From MVYY01 sp012517575 (lineage in GTDB: Bacteria; Bacteroidota; Bacteroidia; Bacteroidales; Paludibacteraceae): DNA of 64,000 nt. Below, in pieces: positions 28,201 through 35,990 of this stretch; the first letter of the stretch is position 1; each line of letters starts with the position of its first letter. The stretch is from assembly GCA_031629035.1 (NCBI GenBank), contig JAVLUG010000017.1:1-64000 (forward strand). The letters run 5' to 3'. The position numbers and the translations under genes are program-made. The notes under the pieces were generated by a model. It searched no databases and had not been told where the DNA came from. It worked only from the letters and a program-made list of their open reading frames with translations.

Positions 28201-29532
28201 CAAGGAATTTCAAATACTGAAAAAGAAGAACAGGATAATGTTGCCATTGGATCGGAAGATATTATTTTGAGTACGAGAGATGTGTTAGGCATAGAAAAGA
28301 AATATTTATACCGCGATAACAAAAACAAACTCCGTTTTCTTCCACCCATACCTCTCGACGAATTCAGGGCTGAAGCAAAACGTCAGTTGGAAAACACGTT
28401 GATATCCATAAAAGCCAAAAACAAAGTAACAACAAAAAATATCAACATCACGAAGAAAAAGGGCGGCGTTAATAAAAAGGAACAATTGACGCCTCGTGGA
28501 CAACTACATAACGAGACGGTTTATGGAAGCCATAAAGAATATGTAGTGAAAGAAGAGACTGTCAATGCCAAATTCGATAGCAAAAAAATAGGCACAGTAG
28601 CCAATCCTGCTTTTCGATTGGCTCTTACCAAACGATTGCAACAGTTTAACGATGACCCCAAAAAAGCATTTTCCGGATCAAACTCCCTCTCCAAAAAACC
28701 GATATGGTTGGATGAACTTCATACCAATCAAGTTCCTGAAAAAGTTAAAACGGTGAGTTTTGAAACCGTCTATACCATTCGTAAGGATATATCACCTGAT
28801 TTGAAAGTGGATAAGGTTGTTGATAAAAAAATCAGACAAAAACTCGAAATTCGATTGAAAGAGTTTGACGGAAATGCCAAGCAGGCATTTTCCAATTTAG
28901 AAGAAAATCCTATTTGGCTCAATCAGGAAAAAGGTATTTCCATAAAGCGTGTTACTATTTATGGCGTTAACAATGTCGAATCATTACACGACAAACGGGA
29001 TAAGGAAGGAAAATTGATTTTAGATGAAAACGGGAACAGACAACCGGTTGATTTTGTAAATACCGGTAATAATCACCACGTCGCTATTTATCGTGATGCA
29101 GAGGGCAATTTGCAAGAAAAAGTTGTATCGTTTTACGAAGCAGTAAACAGACGCAATCTCGGGTTACCTGTGATAGATAAAAATTATAATTCCGGTGAAG
29201 GATGGAAATTCCTCTTCAGTATGAAACAAAACGAATATTTTGTTTTCCCAAACGAAAAAACCGGATTTAACCCCAACGAAATAGACTTGCTCGATCCTGA
29301 CAACTACTCTTTGATCAGCCCCAATTTGTTTAGAGTTCAAAAAATATCTACTAAGAATTATCTTTTTAATCACCACCTTGAGACAAGAGCCATTGATGGA
29401 GAAACGCTCAAACATAAAAAAGAGCTTAGTGAAATTACATATTATTTCATTCGAACGCCTTCAAAATTACAAAACATTATCAAAGTGCGAGTAAATCATT
29501 TGGGCCAAATCGTTTCGGTAGGAGAGTATTAA
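25201..29532 (+). CDS. cas9: CRISPR-associated endonuclease Cas9 (type II-C)
   Basis: The 1443-residue size is typical of the large Bacteroidetes II-C group. Visible parts are RuvC-I LGLDLGTNSIGWAL with D8, an Arg-rich bridge helix at about residues 60-85, RuvC-II IELAREL with E716, HNH DIDHIIPQS with H801, and RuvC-III DHRHHAMDA with H971 and D974. All catalytic residues are intact, so it should cut both strands of crRNA-matched DNA. The C-terminal third would be the PAM-interacting region and looks unlike well-studied Cas9s, so the PAM cannot be guessed. It heads the operon cas9-DUF6155-cas1-cas2. No csn2 or cas4 is present, which supports II-C. Confidence 0.98.
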   Translation: MKTILGLDLGTNSIGWALVKEAENDSEKSEIIKLGVRVNPLTVDELQNFEKGKSITTNADRTLKRSMRRNLQRYKLRRENLIKILKDNNFITDEAILSENGNFTTFETYRLRAKAATEEITLEQFARVLLMINKKRGYKSSRKAKGSEDGALIDGMEVAKRLYDEQLTPGQYCLELLQNGKKYFPDFYRSDLQQEFDRIFEKQMTFYPELLTRELQEELHGKKRDAVWAICSKAFKEKGVELVGTKRQGNTGEQKIENFVWRAKGLTDKLNLEQLVVVLQQINIQINNSSGYLGAISDRSKELFFHKITKPDGTTRAQTVGEYQMEVLNNNPNASLRNMVFYRQDYLDEFNTIWEKQAAFHKELTEELKREIRDVVIFYQRPLKSQKSLISFCEFESRKIEIETDGKKKIKTVGSRVIPRSSPLFQEFKIWQILNNIEVFGKGRKNKKQKENTFFSNIEDPLQNGGRRALYQEEKELLAEELSLRKELKKTDVLKLLFDNPKELDMNFNSIQGNLTQAALFEAYKQIIELSGHEIDIEKKSANEILKVVEEIFSALGFNTAILYFDSNKPLDEQPMYKLWHLLYSFEGDNSKTGNETLIKKITEFYGFDKESAKILANVAFQDDYGSLSAKAIRKILPYLKAGNKYDVACQYAGYQHSASSLNKEELNAKNYKDHLEILPKNSLRNPVVEKILNQMINVINSIIETYGKPDEVRIELARELKKNAKEREELSKSIAETTKLHEQYKEILSKPPFNLSYISHNDIVRYKLYEELRENGYKTLYSNTYISPVNVFSGDFDIDHIIPQSRLFDDSFSNKTLELKSINIEKGNRTAYDFIKGKYGETGGENSLDNYLIKIEDLYKKGILSRAKYNKLKMQEKDIPEGFINRDLANSQYIAKYAKTMLGELVKFVVSTTGSITDRLREDWQLVDVMKELNWDKYNSLGLTEELTNEEGQRIRKIRDWTKRNDHRHHAMDALTVAFTKRQFIQYLNNLNARRINENQGISNTEKEEQDNVAIGSEDIILSTRDVLGIEKKYLYRDNKNKLRFLPPIPLDEFRAEAKRQLENTLISIKAKNKVTTKNINITKKKGGVNKKEQLTPRGQLHNETVYGSHKEYVVKEETVNAKFDSKKIGTVANPAFRLALTKRLQQFNDDPKKAFSGSNSLSKKPIWLDELHTNQVPEKVKTVSFETVYTIRKDISPDLKVDKVVDKKIRQKLEIRLKEFDGNAKQAFSNLEENPIWLNQEKGISIKRVTIYGVNNVESLHDKRDKEGKLILDENGNRQPVDFVNTGNNHHVAIYRDAEGNLQEKVVSFYEAVNRRNLGLPVIDKNYNSGEGWKFLFSMKQNEYFVFPNEKTGFNPNEIDLLDPDNYSLISPNLFRVQKISTKNYLFNHHLETRAIDGETLKHKKELSEITYYFIRTPSKLQNIIKVRVNHLGQIVSVGEY

Positions 29533-29550
29533 TTTATAAAAAATAAACTT

Positions 29551-30072
29551 ATGTCCAAATCAGCTTTAAAGAAAGAATTGCTCAAACTCACCAAAGAGCA
29601 ATTGGTAGAGCAAATCCTCGATTTGTATGAAAAGAATAAATCGATAAAAGAGTTTTACGATTTTTATCTTAATCCACACAATGAAAAAGAGTTGGTGGAT
29701 AAGTACAAAAAGATCATTCGGAAAGAGTTCAATGTGGAAAGGCCCGAACGTAGCGGCGAGAAATTTTCGGTAGCCAAAAAAGCGATTTCAGAATTTAAAA
29801 GCTTGCAGCCTTCGCCCGAAGCTTTAGCAGATGTAATGCTCTATTTGCCTGAAAGTGCTTGCGAACTGACGTATTGTTACGGCGATTATTCCGAACAATT
29901 TTATGATTCGACATACAACAACTATAAGGCCGCATTGGAGTTTATCGCAAAACACGATCTATTGGATAAGTTCAAACTGCGTGCCGAGCAATGTGTGAAA
30001 TGGGCATCGGTTTGTGGATACGGTTTTGCAGATGGTATTGCTGATATTTATTATGAATTTTATCAAGATTAA
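29551..30072 (+). CDS. DUF6155 family protein inside the cas operon
   Basis: The 173-residue, mostly helical protein has SALKKELLKLTKEQLVEQILDLYEKNKSIKEFYDFYLNP at its N-terminus. This matches the family I recall as DUF6155, which usually occurs away from CRISPR. It starts 18 nt after cas9 and ends 15 nt before cas1, so it is almost certainly co-transcribed with them. No catalytic motif is evident. Possible roles are a Cas9 or adaptation accessory, or a passenger. It is not a csn2 or cas4 homologue by sequence. Confidence 0.75.
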   Translation: MSKSALKKELLKLTKEQLVEQILDLYEKNKSIKEFYDFYLNPHNEKELVDKYKKIIRKEFNVERPERSGEKFSVAKKAISEFKSLQPSPEALADVMLYLPESACELTYCYGDYSEQFYDSTYNNYKAALEFIAKHDLLDKFKLRAEQCVKWASVCGYGFADGIADIYYEFYQD

Positions 30073-30087
30073 AACGATTCTGAGTGT

Positions 30088-31032
30088 ATGATCAAGCGAA
30101 CGCTCTATTTTGGTAATCCGGCTTATCTTTCGTTGAAAAAGGAACAACTCGTCGTTCAACTGCCCGAAGTAGTGAAAAATGAAGATTTGCCCGAAAAAAT
30201 GAAACAGGAATCGATTGTCACCATTCCCATCGAAGACATTGGCGTGGTCATTCTCGATCACAAGCAGATTACGATTACGCAAGGCTTGATGGAGAAACTA
30301 CTCGAGAACAATTGTGCACTCATTACTTGTGACAGCACTCGAATGCCAGTCGGGCTTATGTTACCTTTGGCAGGAAACACCACACAAACTGAACGATTCA
30401 AGGCACAACTCGATGCTTCTGTCCCGTTGAAAAAACAGCTTTGGCAACAAACCGTGCAAGCCAAAATCGAAAATCAAGCCTACGTGCTCGATAAAATGGC
30501 AGGAGGAATCGTTAAAAACATGAACGCTTGGGCGGCTGACGTCAAAAGCGGAGATCCCGACAATTACGAAGCCCGAGCAGCAGTGTATTATTGGGCAAAT
30601 CTTTTCCCTGGCATTCAAGGTTTTTCTCGAAATCGGGAAGGCGTTCCTCCCAATAATCTGTTGAATTACGGTTATGCCGTTTTGCGTGCTGTGGTAGCTC
30701 GTTCGCTTGTAGCAAGTGGATTGCTTCCGACGCTGGGCATTCATCATCGCAACAAATACAATGCCTATTGCTTGGCTGATGATGTGATGGAGCCTTACCG
30801 ACCCTTTGTGGACCGATTGGTTTTTGAAATCGTGCTCGAAAACGAAAATATTGACGAAATAACCCAACCTATTAAAACCCGATTACTGGGGATTCCGGTT
30901 CTCGACGTGATGATTAACGGGCAACGCAGTCCGCTGATGGTGGCGGTAGGGCAAACTACAGCGTCGCTTCATCAATGTTTCGCGGGAGAGATTAGAAGGA
31001 TAAAATATCCAACTTTTGAATATAAAATGTAG
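30088..31032 (+). CDS. cas1: CRISPR-associated integrase Cas1
   Basis: The 314-residue protein has the type II Cas1 pattern: an N-terminal beta domain (KRTLYFGNPAYLSLKKEQLVV), then a helical catalytic domain with NYEARAAVYYW (metal Glu), GIHHRNKYNAYCLADDVMEPYRP (His and Asp/Glu ligands) and a conserved C-terminus. It inserts new spacers as a complex with Cas2. It lies 15 nt after the DUF6155 gene. Confidence 0.97.
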   Translation: MIKRTLYFGNPAYLSLKKEQLVVQLPEVVKNEDLPEKMKQESIVTIPIEDIGVVILDHKQITITQGLMEKLLENNCALITCDSTRMPVGLMLPLAGNTTQTERFKAQLDASVPLKKQLWQQTVQAKIENQAYVLDKMAGGIVKNMNAWAADVKSGDPDNYEARAAVYYWANLFPGIQGFSRNREGVPPNNLLNYGYAVLRAVVARSLVASGLLPTLGIHHRNKYNAYCLADDVMEPYRPFVDRLVFEIVLENENIDEITQPIKTRLLGIPVLDVMINGQRSPLMVAVGQTTASLHQCFAGEIRRIKYPTFEYKM

Positions 31033-31062
31033 AATTAATAATGTCAAACATTAAATGTTGAA

Positions 31063-31441
31063 ATGAAGGAAAATATCGTTAAGGAAAAAAGTTTTCGATT
31101 CGCAGTAAGAATTGTCAGGTTATATCAATTTTTTAGTGAATGAGAAAAGTGAATATGTTTTATCAAAACAGTTGTTGCGGAGTGTAACTTCCATTGGTGC
31201 TAATATTGAGTAAGCAGATTCAGCTCAAACCAAAAAAGATTTTATTGCGAAACTATCAATTTCGCTTAAAGAAGCTAAGGAAACGCATTATTGGTTGAGA
31301 CTAATGTTTGAATGCAACTATCTGGACGAGAAAATGTACAAATCGTTTATTGATGAATGTGAAGAATTAATCATGTTGCTCACTTCAATTATTAAAACAT
31401 ATCACGACAAAATCTTTAGAATTATTCATTCTTCATTTTGA
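31063..31441 (+). pseudogene. Broken four-helix-bundle (23S rRNA intervening-sequence type) gene between cas1 and cas2
   Basis: From the ATG at 31063 the translation begins MKENIVKEKSFRFAVRIVRLYQFFSE and then hits a stop. After a one-base shift it continues as EKSEYVLSKQLLRSVTSIGANIE, then a TAA, then DFIAKLSISLKEAKETHYWLRLMFECNYLDEKM to a final TGA. These are the hallmarks of the four-helix-bundle protein family found in 23S rRNA intervening sequences and elsewhere in Bacteroidetes. With at least one frameshift and one nonsense codon it is non-functional. It occupies the otherwise unexplained 437-nt gap between cas1 and cas2, so it probably invaded the operon and decayed. Confidence 0.85.
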
Positions 31442-31469
31442 ATTCTATTTTACATTCTACATTATTTAA

Positions 31470-31802
31470 ATGGAGCGGTTTAGCGAATACAGAATTATGT
31501 GGGTATTGGTTTTTTTCGACTTGCCGACCGAAACAAAAAAAGATCGGAAAATATATACTAATTTCAGGGATAAACTGATAAAAGACGGATTCACCATGTT
31601 TCAGTTTTCCATTTACCTGCGTCATTGTGCCAGTGCAGAAAATGCGCAGGTTCATATCCAGCGGGTAAAAAAGAATTTGCCGCCCAAAGGGAACATCGGC
31701 ATTTTGTGCATTACCGACAAGCAGTTTGGCAATATGGAACTGTTCGTTGGCAAAGAAGAGAAAAAAGTATCCACACCCTATCAACAATTAGAATTGTTTT
31801 AA
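31470..31802 (+). CDS. cas2: CRISPR-associated protein Cas2
   Basis: The 110-residue protein has a ferredoxin-like fold with the metal Asp in VLVFFDLPTETKKDRK and the MFQFSIYLRHC strand typical of type II Cas2. It is the structural partner of Cas1 in spacer integration. The next gene starts 4 nt after its stop. Confidence 0.96.
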   Translation: MERFSEYRIMWVLVFFDLPTETKKDRKIYTNFRDKLIKDGFTMFQFSIYLRHCASAENAQVHIQRVKKNLPPKGNIGILCITDKQFGNMELFVGKEEKKVSTPYQQLELF

Positions 31803-31806
31803 GAAT

Positions 31807-32598
31807 ATGGACAAAAAAGAATTGCTGAAAATTTACGAATCACTTTGTGAATCATACATTAAACTTCTGAACGATAAAGAAGTAATGTTGAATTTTACCA
31901 AACCACAATTGGAATCGTTGTACGCATCTAAAATTGGTGTATTGCAAATAGAGATTTTAAAACTGCAGCTCGAAATCAAAGCACTCAAACGCCAAATTGA
32001 AATGGCACAAGCCGAAATCAATCAAAACAAAGTTCCCAATTTCGATCAAATAGAAGCTGATATTGCCGATCAACTTTTGGAAGCTCAATTGGAGATTATG
32101 GTCAAAACTTACGAATTAGATGTGGCCAAACAATTTTTAAGCCATTTGGCCTCTCCAGACAAAAAAGTTGATATAAGAAAAATTTTCAGGCGGTTGGCCA
32201 AGGCATTGCATCCGGATGTAAATCCCGAATTATCGTCGACGAAAAAAGAGATTTGGAACAAAGTGCTTTGGGCATACGAGCATGGCGATGTGGAGCAACT
32301 AAAGGCATTGGAAATCATTTATGCAAAAGAAATTTCAGAATCGGAAAATGCCAAGAACGAAATGAGTGAAGAAGAACTCAACTTGTTAAACCACACACTT
32401 TCAGAAGGGATCGCAGTGCTTGAACAACAAATAACAGAACTCAACCACTTCTTCCCGTTCTCGATGCGGGAACAAATCTTAAATGAAGACTGGATAAATG
32501 GTGAAAGGTCGAGATTACAATTACAAATGGAAGAATTGAAAACATATGACGAAGAACAAAAACAAAAATACACCCAAATAAAAGCTGCCTATGAATAA
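31807..32598 (+). CDS. Coiled-coil protein with a J-domain-like motif, co-transcribed with cas2
   Basis: The 263-residue protein has an N-terminal coiled coil (about residues 15-110). A J-domain-like segment follows, IRKIFRRLAKALHPDVNPE, with the HPD tripeptide at residues 135-137, and then another coiled region. J domains stimulate Hsp70. The domain here is short and the match is limited to helix II and the HPD loop, so chaperone activity is uncertain. It starts 4 nt after cas2 and overlaps the HIRAN gene by 8 nt, so translational coupling is likely. A role alongside CRISPR is inferred only from position. Confidence 0.65.
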   Translation: MDKKELLKIYESLCESYIKLLNDKEVMLNFTKPQLESLYASKIGVLQIEILKLQLEIKALKRQIEMAQAEINQNKVPNFDQIEADIADQLLEAQLEIMVKTYELDVAKQFLSHLASPDKKVDIRKIFRRLAKALHPDVNPELSSTKKEIWNKVLWAYEHGDVEQLKALEIIYAKEISESENAKNEMSEEELNLLNHTLSEGIAVLEQQITELNHFFPFSMREQILNEDWINGERSRLQLQMEELKTYDEEQKQKYTQIKAAYE

Positions 32599-32980
32599 CG
32601 ATGAAAGTTTGATTAAGGTTGATTCTGCACTTTTGTCAGCATTAAGTTCGCATGCCATCCAATTCAATGTCTTCTCGAAAGATATTCTGGTGTTGGAAAC
32701 AGTGGTTGCCGGCACTTCTTTTCGTGATCTTTCCAAAGTCAATGAGCATTTGGAAAATCAAATAAAACTTGAAGTCAAACGCGAAGCCGACAACAAATAC
32801 GACCCTTTTGCTGTTTCGCTATATTTTGGGGAGACCAAAATTGGATATCTTCCCAAAACGAAGAATGAGACCATCGCTCGTTTGCTGGATGCAGGTAAGA
32901 GCTTTTTTGCCCAGCTTTCGGCCAAAGAATGGGAAGGTACGTGGCTTCGTTTGGAAATCAAAGTATATTTGAATGATTGA
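32591..32980 (+). CDS. HIRAN-domain protein at the end of the cas operon
   Basis: The 129-residue protein has a HIRAN domain over about residues 35-127: a VVAGTSFRD strand, then L.LKREADNKYDPFAVSLYFGETKIGYLPKTKNETIARLLDAG. HIRAN domains bind DNA ends or are found fused to helicases and nucleases. Here it stands alone after a J-like partner. It overlaps the upstream gene by 8 nt and precedes a terminator and the array. A second stand-alone HIRAN gene lies at 50814-51149. Confidence 0.85.
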   Translation: MNNDESLIKVDSALLSALSSHAIQFNVFSKDILVLETVVAGTSFRDLSKVNEHLENQIKLEVKREADNKYDPFAVSLYFGETKIGYLPKTKNETIARLLDAGKSFFAQLSAKEWEGTWLRLEIKVYLND

Positions 32981-33006
32981 TTCCTTTTTCTCAGATGTGC
33001 AATAAA

Positions 33007-33032
33007 AAAATCCCGCTTATTAACGGGATTTT
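33007..33032. terminator. Bidirectional terminator between the cas operon and the array
   Basis: Nine-bp perfect stem, AAAATCCCG (33007-33015) with CGGGATTTT (33024-33032). The T tract is stronger on the minus strand, where it would end the array transcript. On the plus strand it ends the cas operon. Confidence 0.85.
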
Positions 33033-33079
33033 CTATTTCCTGACCAACATTTTTTATTTCCTGATTTTGCCTGTAAGTA

Positions 33080-33092
33080 TTTGATATTCTGA
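33080..33092 (+). repeat. Inverted copy of part of the CRISPR repeat at the cas-proximal flank
   Basis: TTTGATATTCTGA is the exact reverse complement of repeat bases 6-18 plus one (33114-33126 in the first repeat). It lies 16 nt before the array, so the two can form a 13-bp stem. It may be part of the adaptation leader or a decayed repeat. Confidence 0.6.
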
Positions 33093-33108
33093 CTAAAATA
33101 CACATCCA

Positions 33109-34972
33109 GTTGTATCAGAATATCAAAGATATAAATTTTGAAAGCAAATCACAACTAGGTGGAAATTCGTTCACTGGGGACAAAAGTTGTATCAGAATAT
33201 CAAAGATATAAATTTTGAAAGCAAATCACAACTATGGAGAAATTGATTCGTTCTCCGTAAGTGTTGTATCAGAATATCAAAGATATAAATTTTGAAAGCA
33301 AATCACAACAAAGTAATTGATGACCAAACAATTATTCTAGTTGTATCAGAATATCAAAGATATAAATTTTGAAAGCAAATCACAACACATAAATTTCATC
33401 ACCATCTTTGAATGTAGTTGTATCAGAATATCAAAGATATAAATTTTGAAAGCAAATCACAACAATTGTGCGCTGGTATATTCTGTGTTGTAAGTTGTAT
33501 CAGAATATCAAAGATATAAATTTTGAAAGCAAATCACAACTTCCTCGTTATAGCTTATATCTATCTTTTCGTTGTATCAGAATATCAAAGATATAAATTT
33601 TGAAAGCAAATCACAACATAAACGCAGACAGAATAAACGTGTGGGAAGTTGTATCAGAATATCAAAGATATAAATTTTGAAAGCAAATCACAACGAAGAA
33701 AAACCTATCTTTGTAAACTTTTTTGTTGTATCAGAATATCAAAGATATAAATTTTGAAAGCAAATCACAACAAATAATTCTTTTTGAGCTTTCAGGTTTC
33801 TGTTGTATCAGAATATCAAAGATATAAATTTTGAAAGCAAATCACAACAGTTACTGGTGTGGAATAGAATATCTCTAAGTTGTATCAGAATATCAAAGAT
33901 ATAAATTTTGAAAGCAAATCACAACTATCTTTTATATATTCTTATATCGTCTTAGTTGTATCAGAATATCAAAGATATAAATTTTGAAAGCAAATCACAA
34001 CCTCCAGATATAGCTTAAATCGTGCGTACTCGTTGTATCAGAATATCAAAGATATAAATTTTGAAAGCAAATCACAACTCCTCGTTATAGCTTATATCTA
34101 TTCTTTCTGTTGTATCAGAATATCAAAGATATAAATTTTGAAAGCAAATCACAACGGGCAAAGACACACTGCAAGCCTCAGCTATGTTGTATCAGAATAT
34201 CAAAGATATAAATTTTGAAAGCAAATCACAACTGTAATTCTTCTTATATTATTTCTTTTAACGTTGTATCAGAATATCAAAGATATAAATTTTGAAAGCA
34301 AATCACAACTGATGCAACTAAACGACTTAAAGAGGCGAAGTTGTATCAGAATATCAAAGATATAAATTTTGAAAGCAAATCACAACTATGTACAGAAGGA
34401 TTTCCGTAAATACTTAGTTGTATCAGAATATCAAAGATATAAATTTTGAAAGCAAATCACAACTATCCGTACTGTTTTCTGTCTCGCAAATGGTTGTATC
34501 AGAATATCAAAGATATAAATTTTGAAAGCAAATCACAACCAAGTCTCCAATCGGTTCGTTTACTGGGAGTTGTATCAGAATATCAAAGATATAAATTTTG
34601 AAAGCAAATCACAACTTGTTTCCACCAGGAACTCCAAAGTCAAAGGTTGTATCAGAATATCAAAGATATAAATTTTGAAAGCAAATCACAACTTGTTTCC
34701 ACCAGGAACTCCAAAGTCAAAGGTTGTATCAGAATATCAAAGATATAAATTTTGAAAGCAAATCACAACTAAAACTCCACTGTTCCTCGTCGGCCTGCGG
34801 TTGTATCAGAATATCAAAGATATAAATTTTGAAAGCAAATCACAACCTTTCCGGTACGATACAACAGTTCGTCAACGTTGTATCAGAATATCAAAGATAT
34901 AAATTTTGAAAGCAAATCACAACGAAATTATCTGCCGGATAGTTCCCCTATCTGTTGTATCAGAATATCAAA
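33109..34972 (-). CRISPR. Type II-C CRISPR array: 24 full 47-nt repeats, 24 spacers, one truncated terminal repeat
   Basis: On the plus strand each repeat begins GTTGTATCAGAATATCAAAG and ends TTGAAAGCAAATCACAAC, with no variation seen in 24 copies. They start at 33109, 33186, 33263 and so on, with the last full one at 34877-34923. A 25th copy keeps only bases 1-19 (34954-34972). Spacers are 30 nt, except three of 29 nt (33926, 34464, 34540). Spacers at 34616 and 34693 are identical. Those at 33541 and 34079 share 23 nt offset by one. Transcription is assigned to the minus strand because the tracrRNA anti-repeat pairs with the start of that strand's repeat. In that direction the repeat contains a GTTG-N20-TATCTTTG promoter match. 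A terminator lies beyond the left end. Confidence 0.98.
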
Positions 34973-35000
34973 ATTACATGAAAATCGAAGTATTTCCAAA
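34969..35000 (-). promoter_or_regulatory. Array promoter overlapping the truncated repeat (TTTG-N20-TAATTTTG)
   Basis: On the minus strand, -33 TTTG (34997-35000) and -7 TAATTTTG (34969-34976) are 20 nt apart. The TTTG of the -7 box comes from the truncated repeat and the TA from the flank. It occupies the same place as TATCTTTG in every intact repeat and points into the array. Confidence 0.6.
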
Positions 35001-35141
35001 TGCGTGAAAATAAAAATCAAGGCCACAAGACTTTAAAGGCTTACCGTACCGTGCTTTTGAGCACAAATGTTACCTTTGTAAATTGGTTTTTAACGACCAA
35101 TAAAATAAACTAATTGTTTAACAATTTAATCCGGTAATTTT
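34973..35141. other. Flank between array and IS110 gene, possible IS left end
   Basis: This 169-nt stretch starts where the repeat breaks off and ends at the IS110 transposase ATG. It holds a perfect small hairpin (GTGCT/AGCAC, 35051-35064) and a TACCTTTG box (35071-35078). IS110-family elements carry a bridge RNA in such a non-coding end, so it could be a remnant of one. I cannot fold or compare it here. Confidence 0.35.
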
Positions 35142-35705
35142 ATGGAAAAAGCATGTGGCCTTGACATTCACAAAAATAGCATATTTGCTTGTATTTTGGA
35201 TGAAGAAGGCAAAAAAATTTTAGAAAAACGTTACGGTACCCTCACCCCTGATCTGATATCCTTGCGTGATGTATTGATAGAGGAAGGTTGTGGAAATGTA
35301 GCGATGGAGAGTACCAGTATTTATTGGATTCCTATATGGCAGGTTCTTCAATCAGATTTTTCGTTAAAACTATCCAATCCATATTTTATTAAGCAGTTGC
35401 CTGGTCGTAAGAGTTATGTAAAGGATGCGCAGTGGATAGCAGAATGTCTTCAGAAAGATTTGATCAAAGGCAGTTTTGTTGCCGATAGTGTTTTACAACA
35501 GATGCGTCAACTCAGCCGACAGTTTCGCCGTTTGACCAAAAGTAAAGTTCGACTTGAGCAACAAATAGACAATCAGTTGCAGAGGTGCAATATCCGCTTG
35601 AGCAATTATGTTTCCAATCATATGAATTCCCTAAGTCAGGGAATCAACTTTGCCGAAAAACAACCATTTGCATGTTGCATATTACATCCCATTATTACAT
35701 TTTGA
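35142..35705 (+). pseudogene. Truncated IS110-family transposase
   Basis: The N-terminal DEDD (RuvC-like) domain is clear: GLDIHKNSIFACILDEEG with the first Asp, then the VAMESTSIYWIPIWQVL Glu segment and the YVKDAQWIAECLQ Asp region. It continues into the coiled linker (RLTKSKVRLEQQIDNQLQR). After about residue 160 the text becomes unrelated and the C-terminal Transposase_20 domain with its catalytic Ser is missing. The element is therefore dead. It sits directly beside the broken terminal CRISPR repeat and marks the left edge of the accessory island. Confidence 0.9.
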
Positions 35706-35990
35706 AATAACCATTGTATCGCTTTATCAGAAATTTGCATTCTCCCGGTCTTACTCCGGAAAAGAAGCCAAACCTTTGTAGTATATGGGTGATTATAACT
35801 CAAAATAAGGCAAAACCACGTAAACTGTTATTCGTTTAGATTGTGTCAATTTATTTATTCTGTTCCATTATTATTTTTTGCAAAATTTGAATTTTTATTT
35901 AGTTTAATTGGGCATATTAAATCAATATGAGTTTGAGAAAACAAATGTGTCTTTAAAATTTGATTAGATATGTAATAAATGATAAGTCCT

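Noticed and set aside
35142..35705. Intact IS110 insertion sequence
   Set aside because: The C-terminal catalytic domain is missing and no right end is recognisable.
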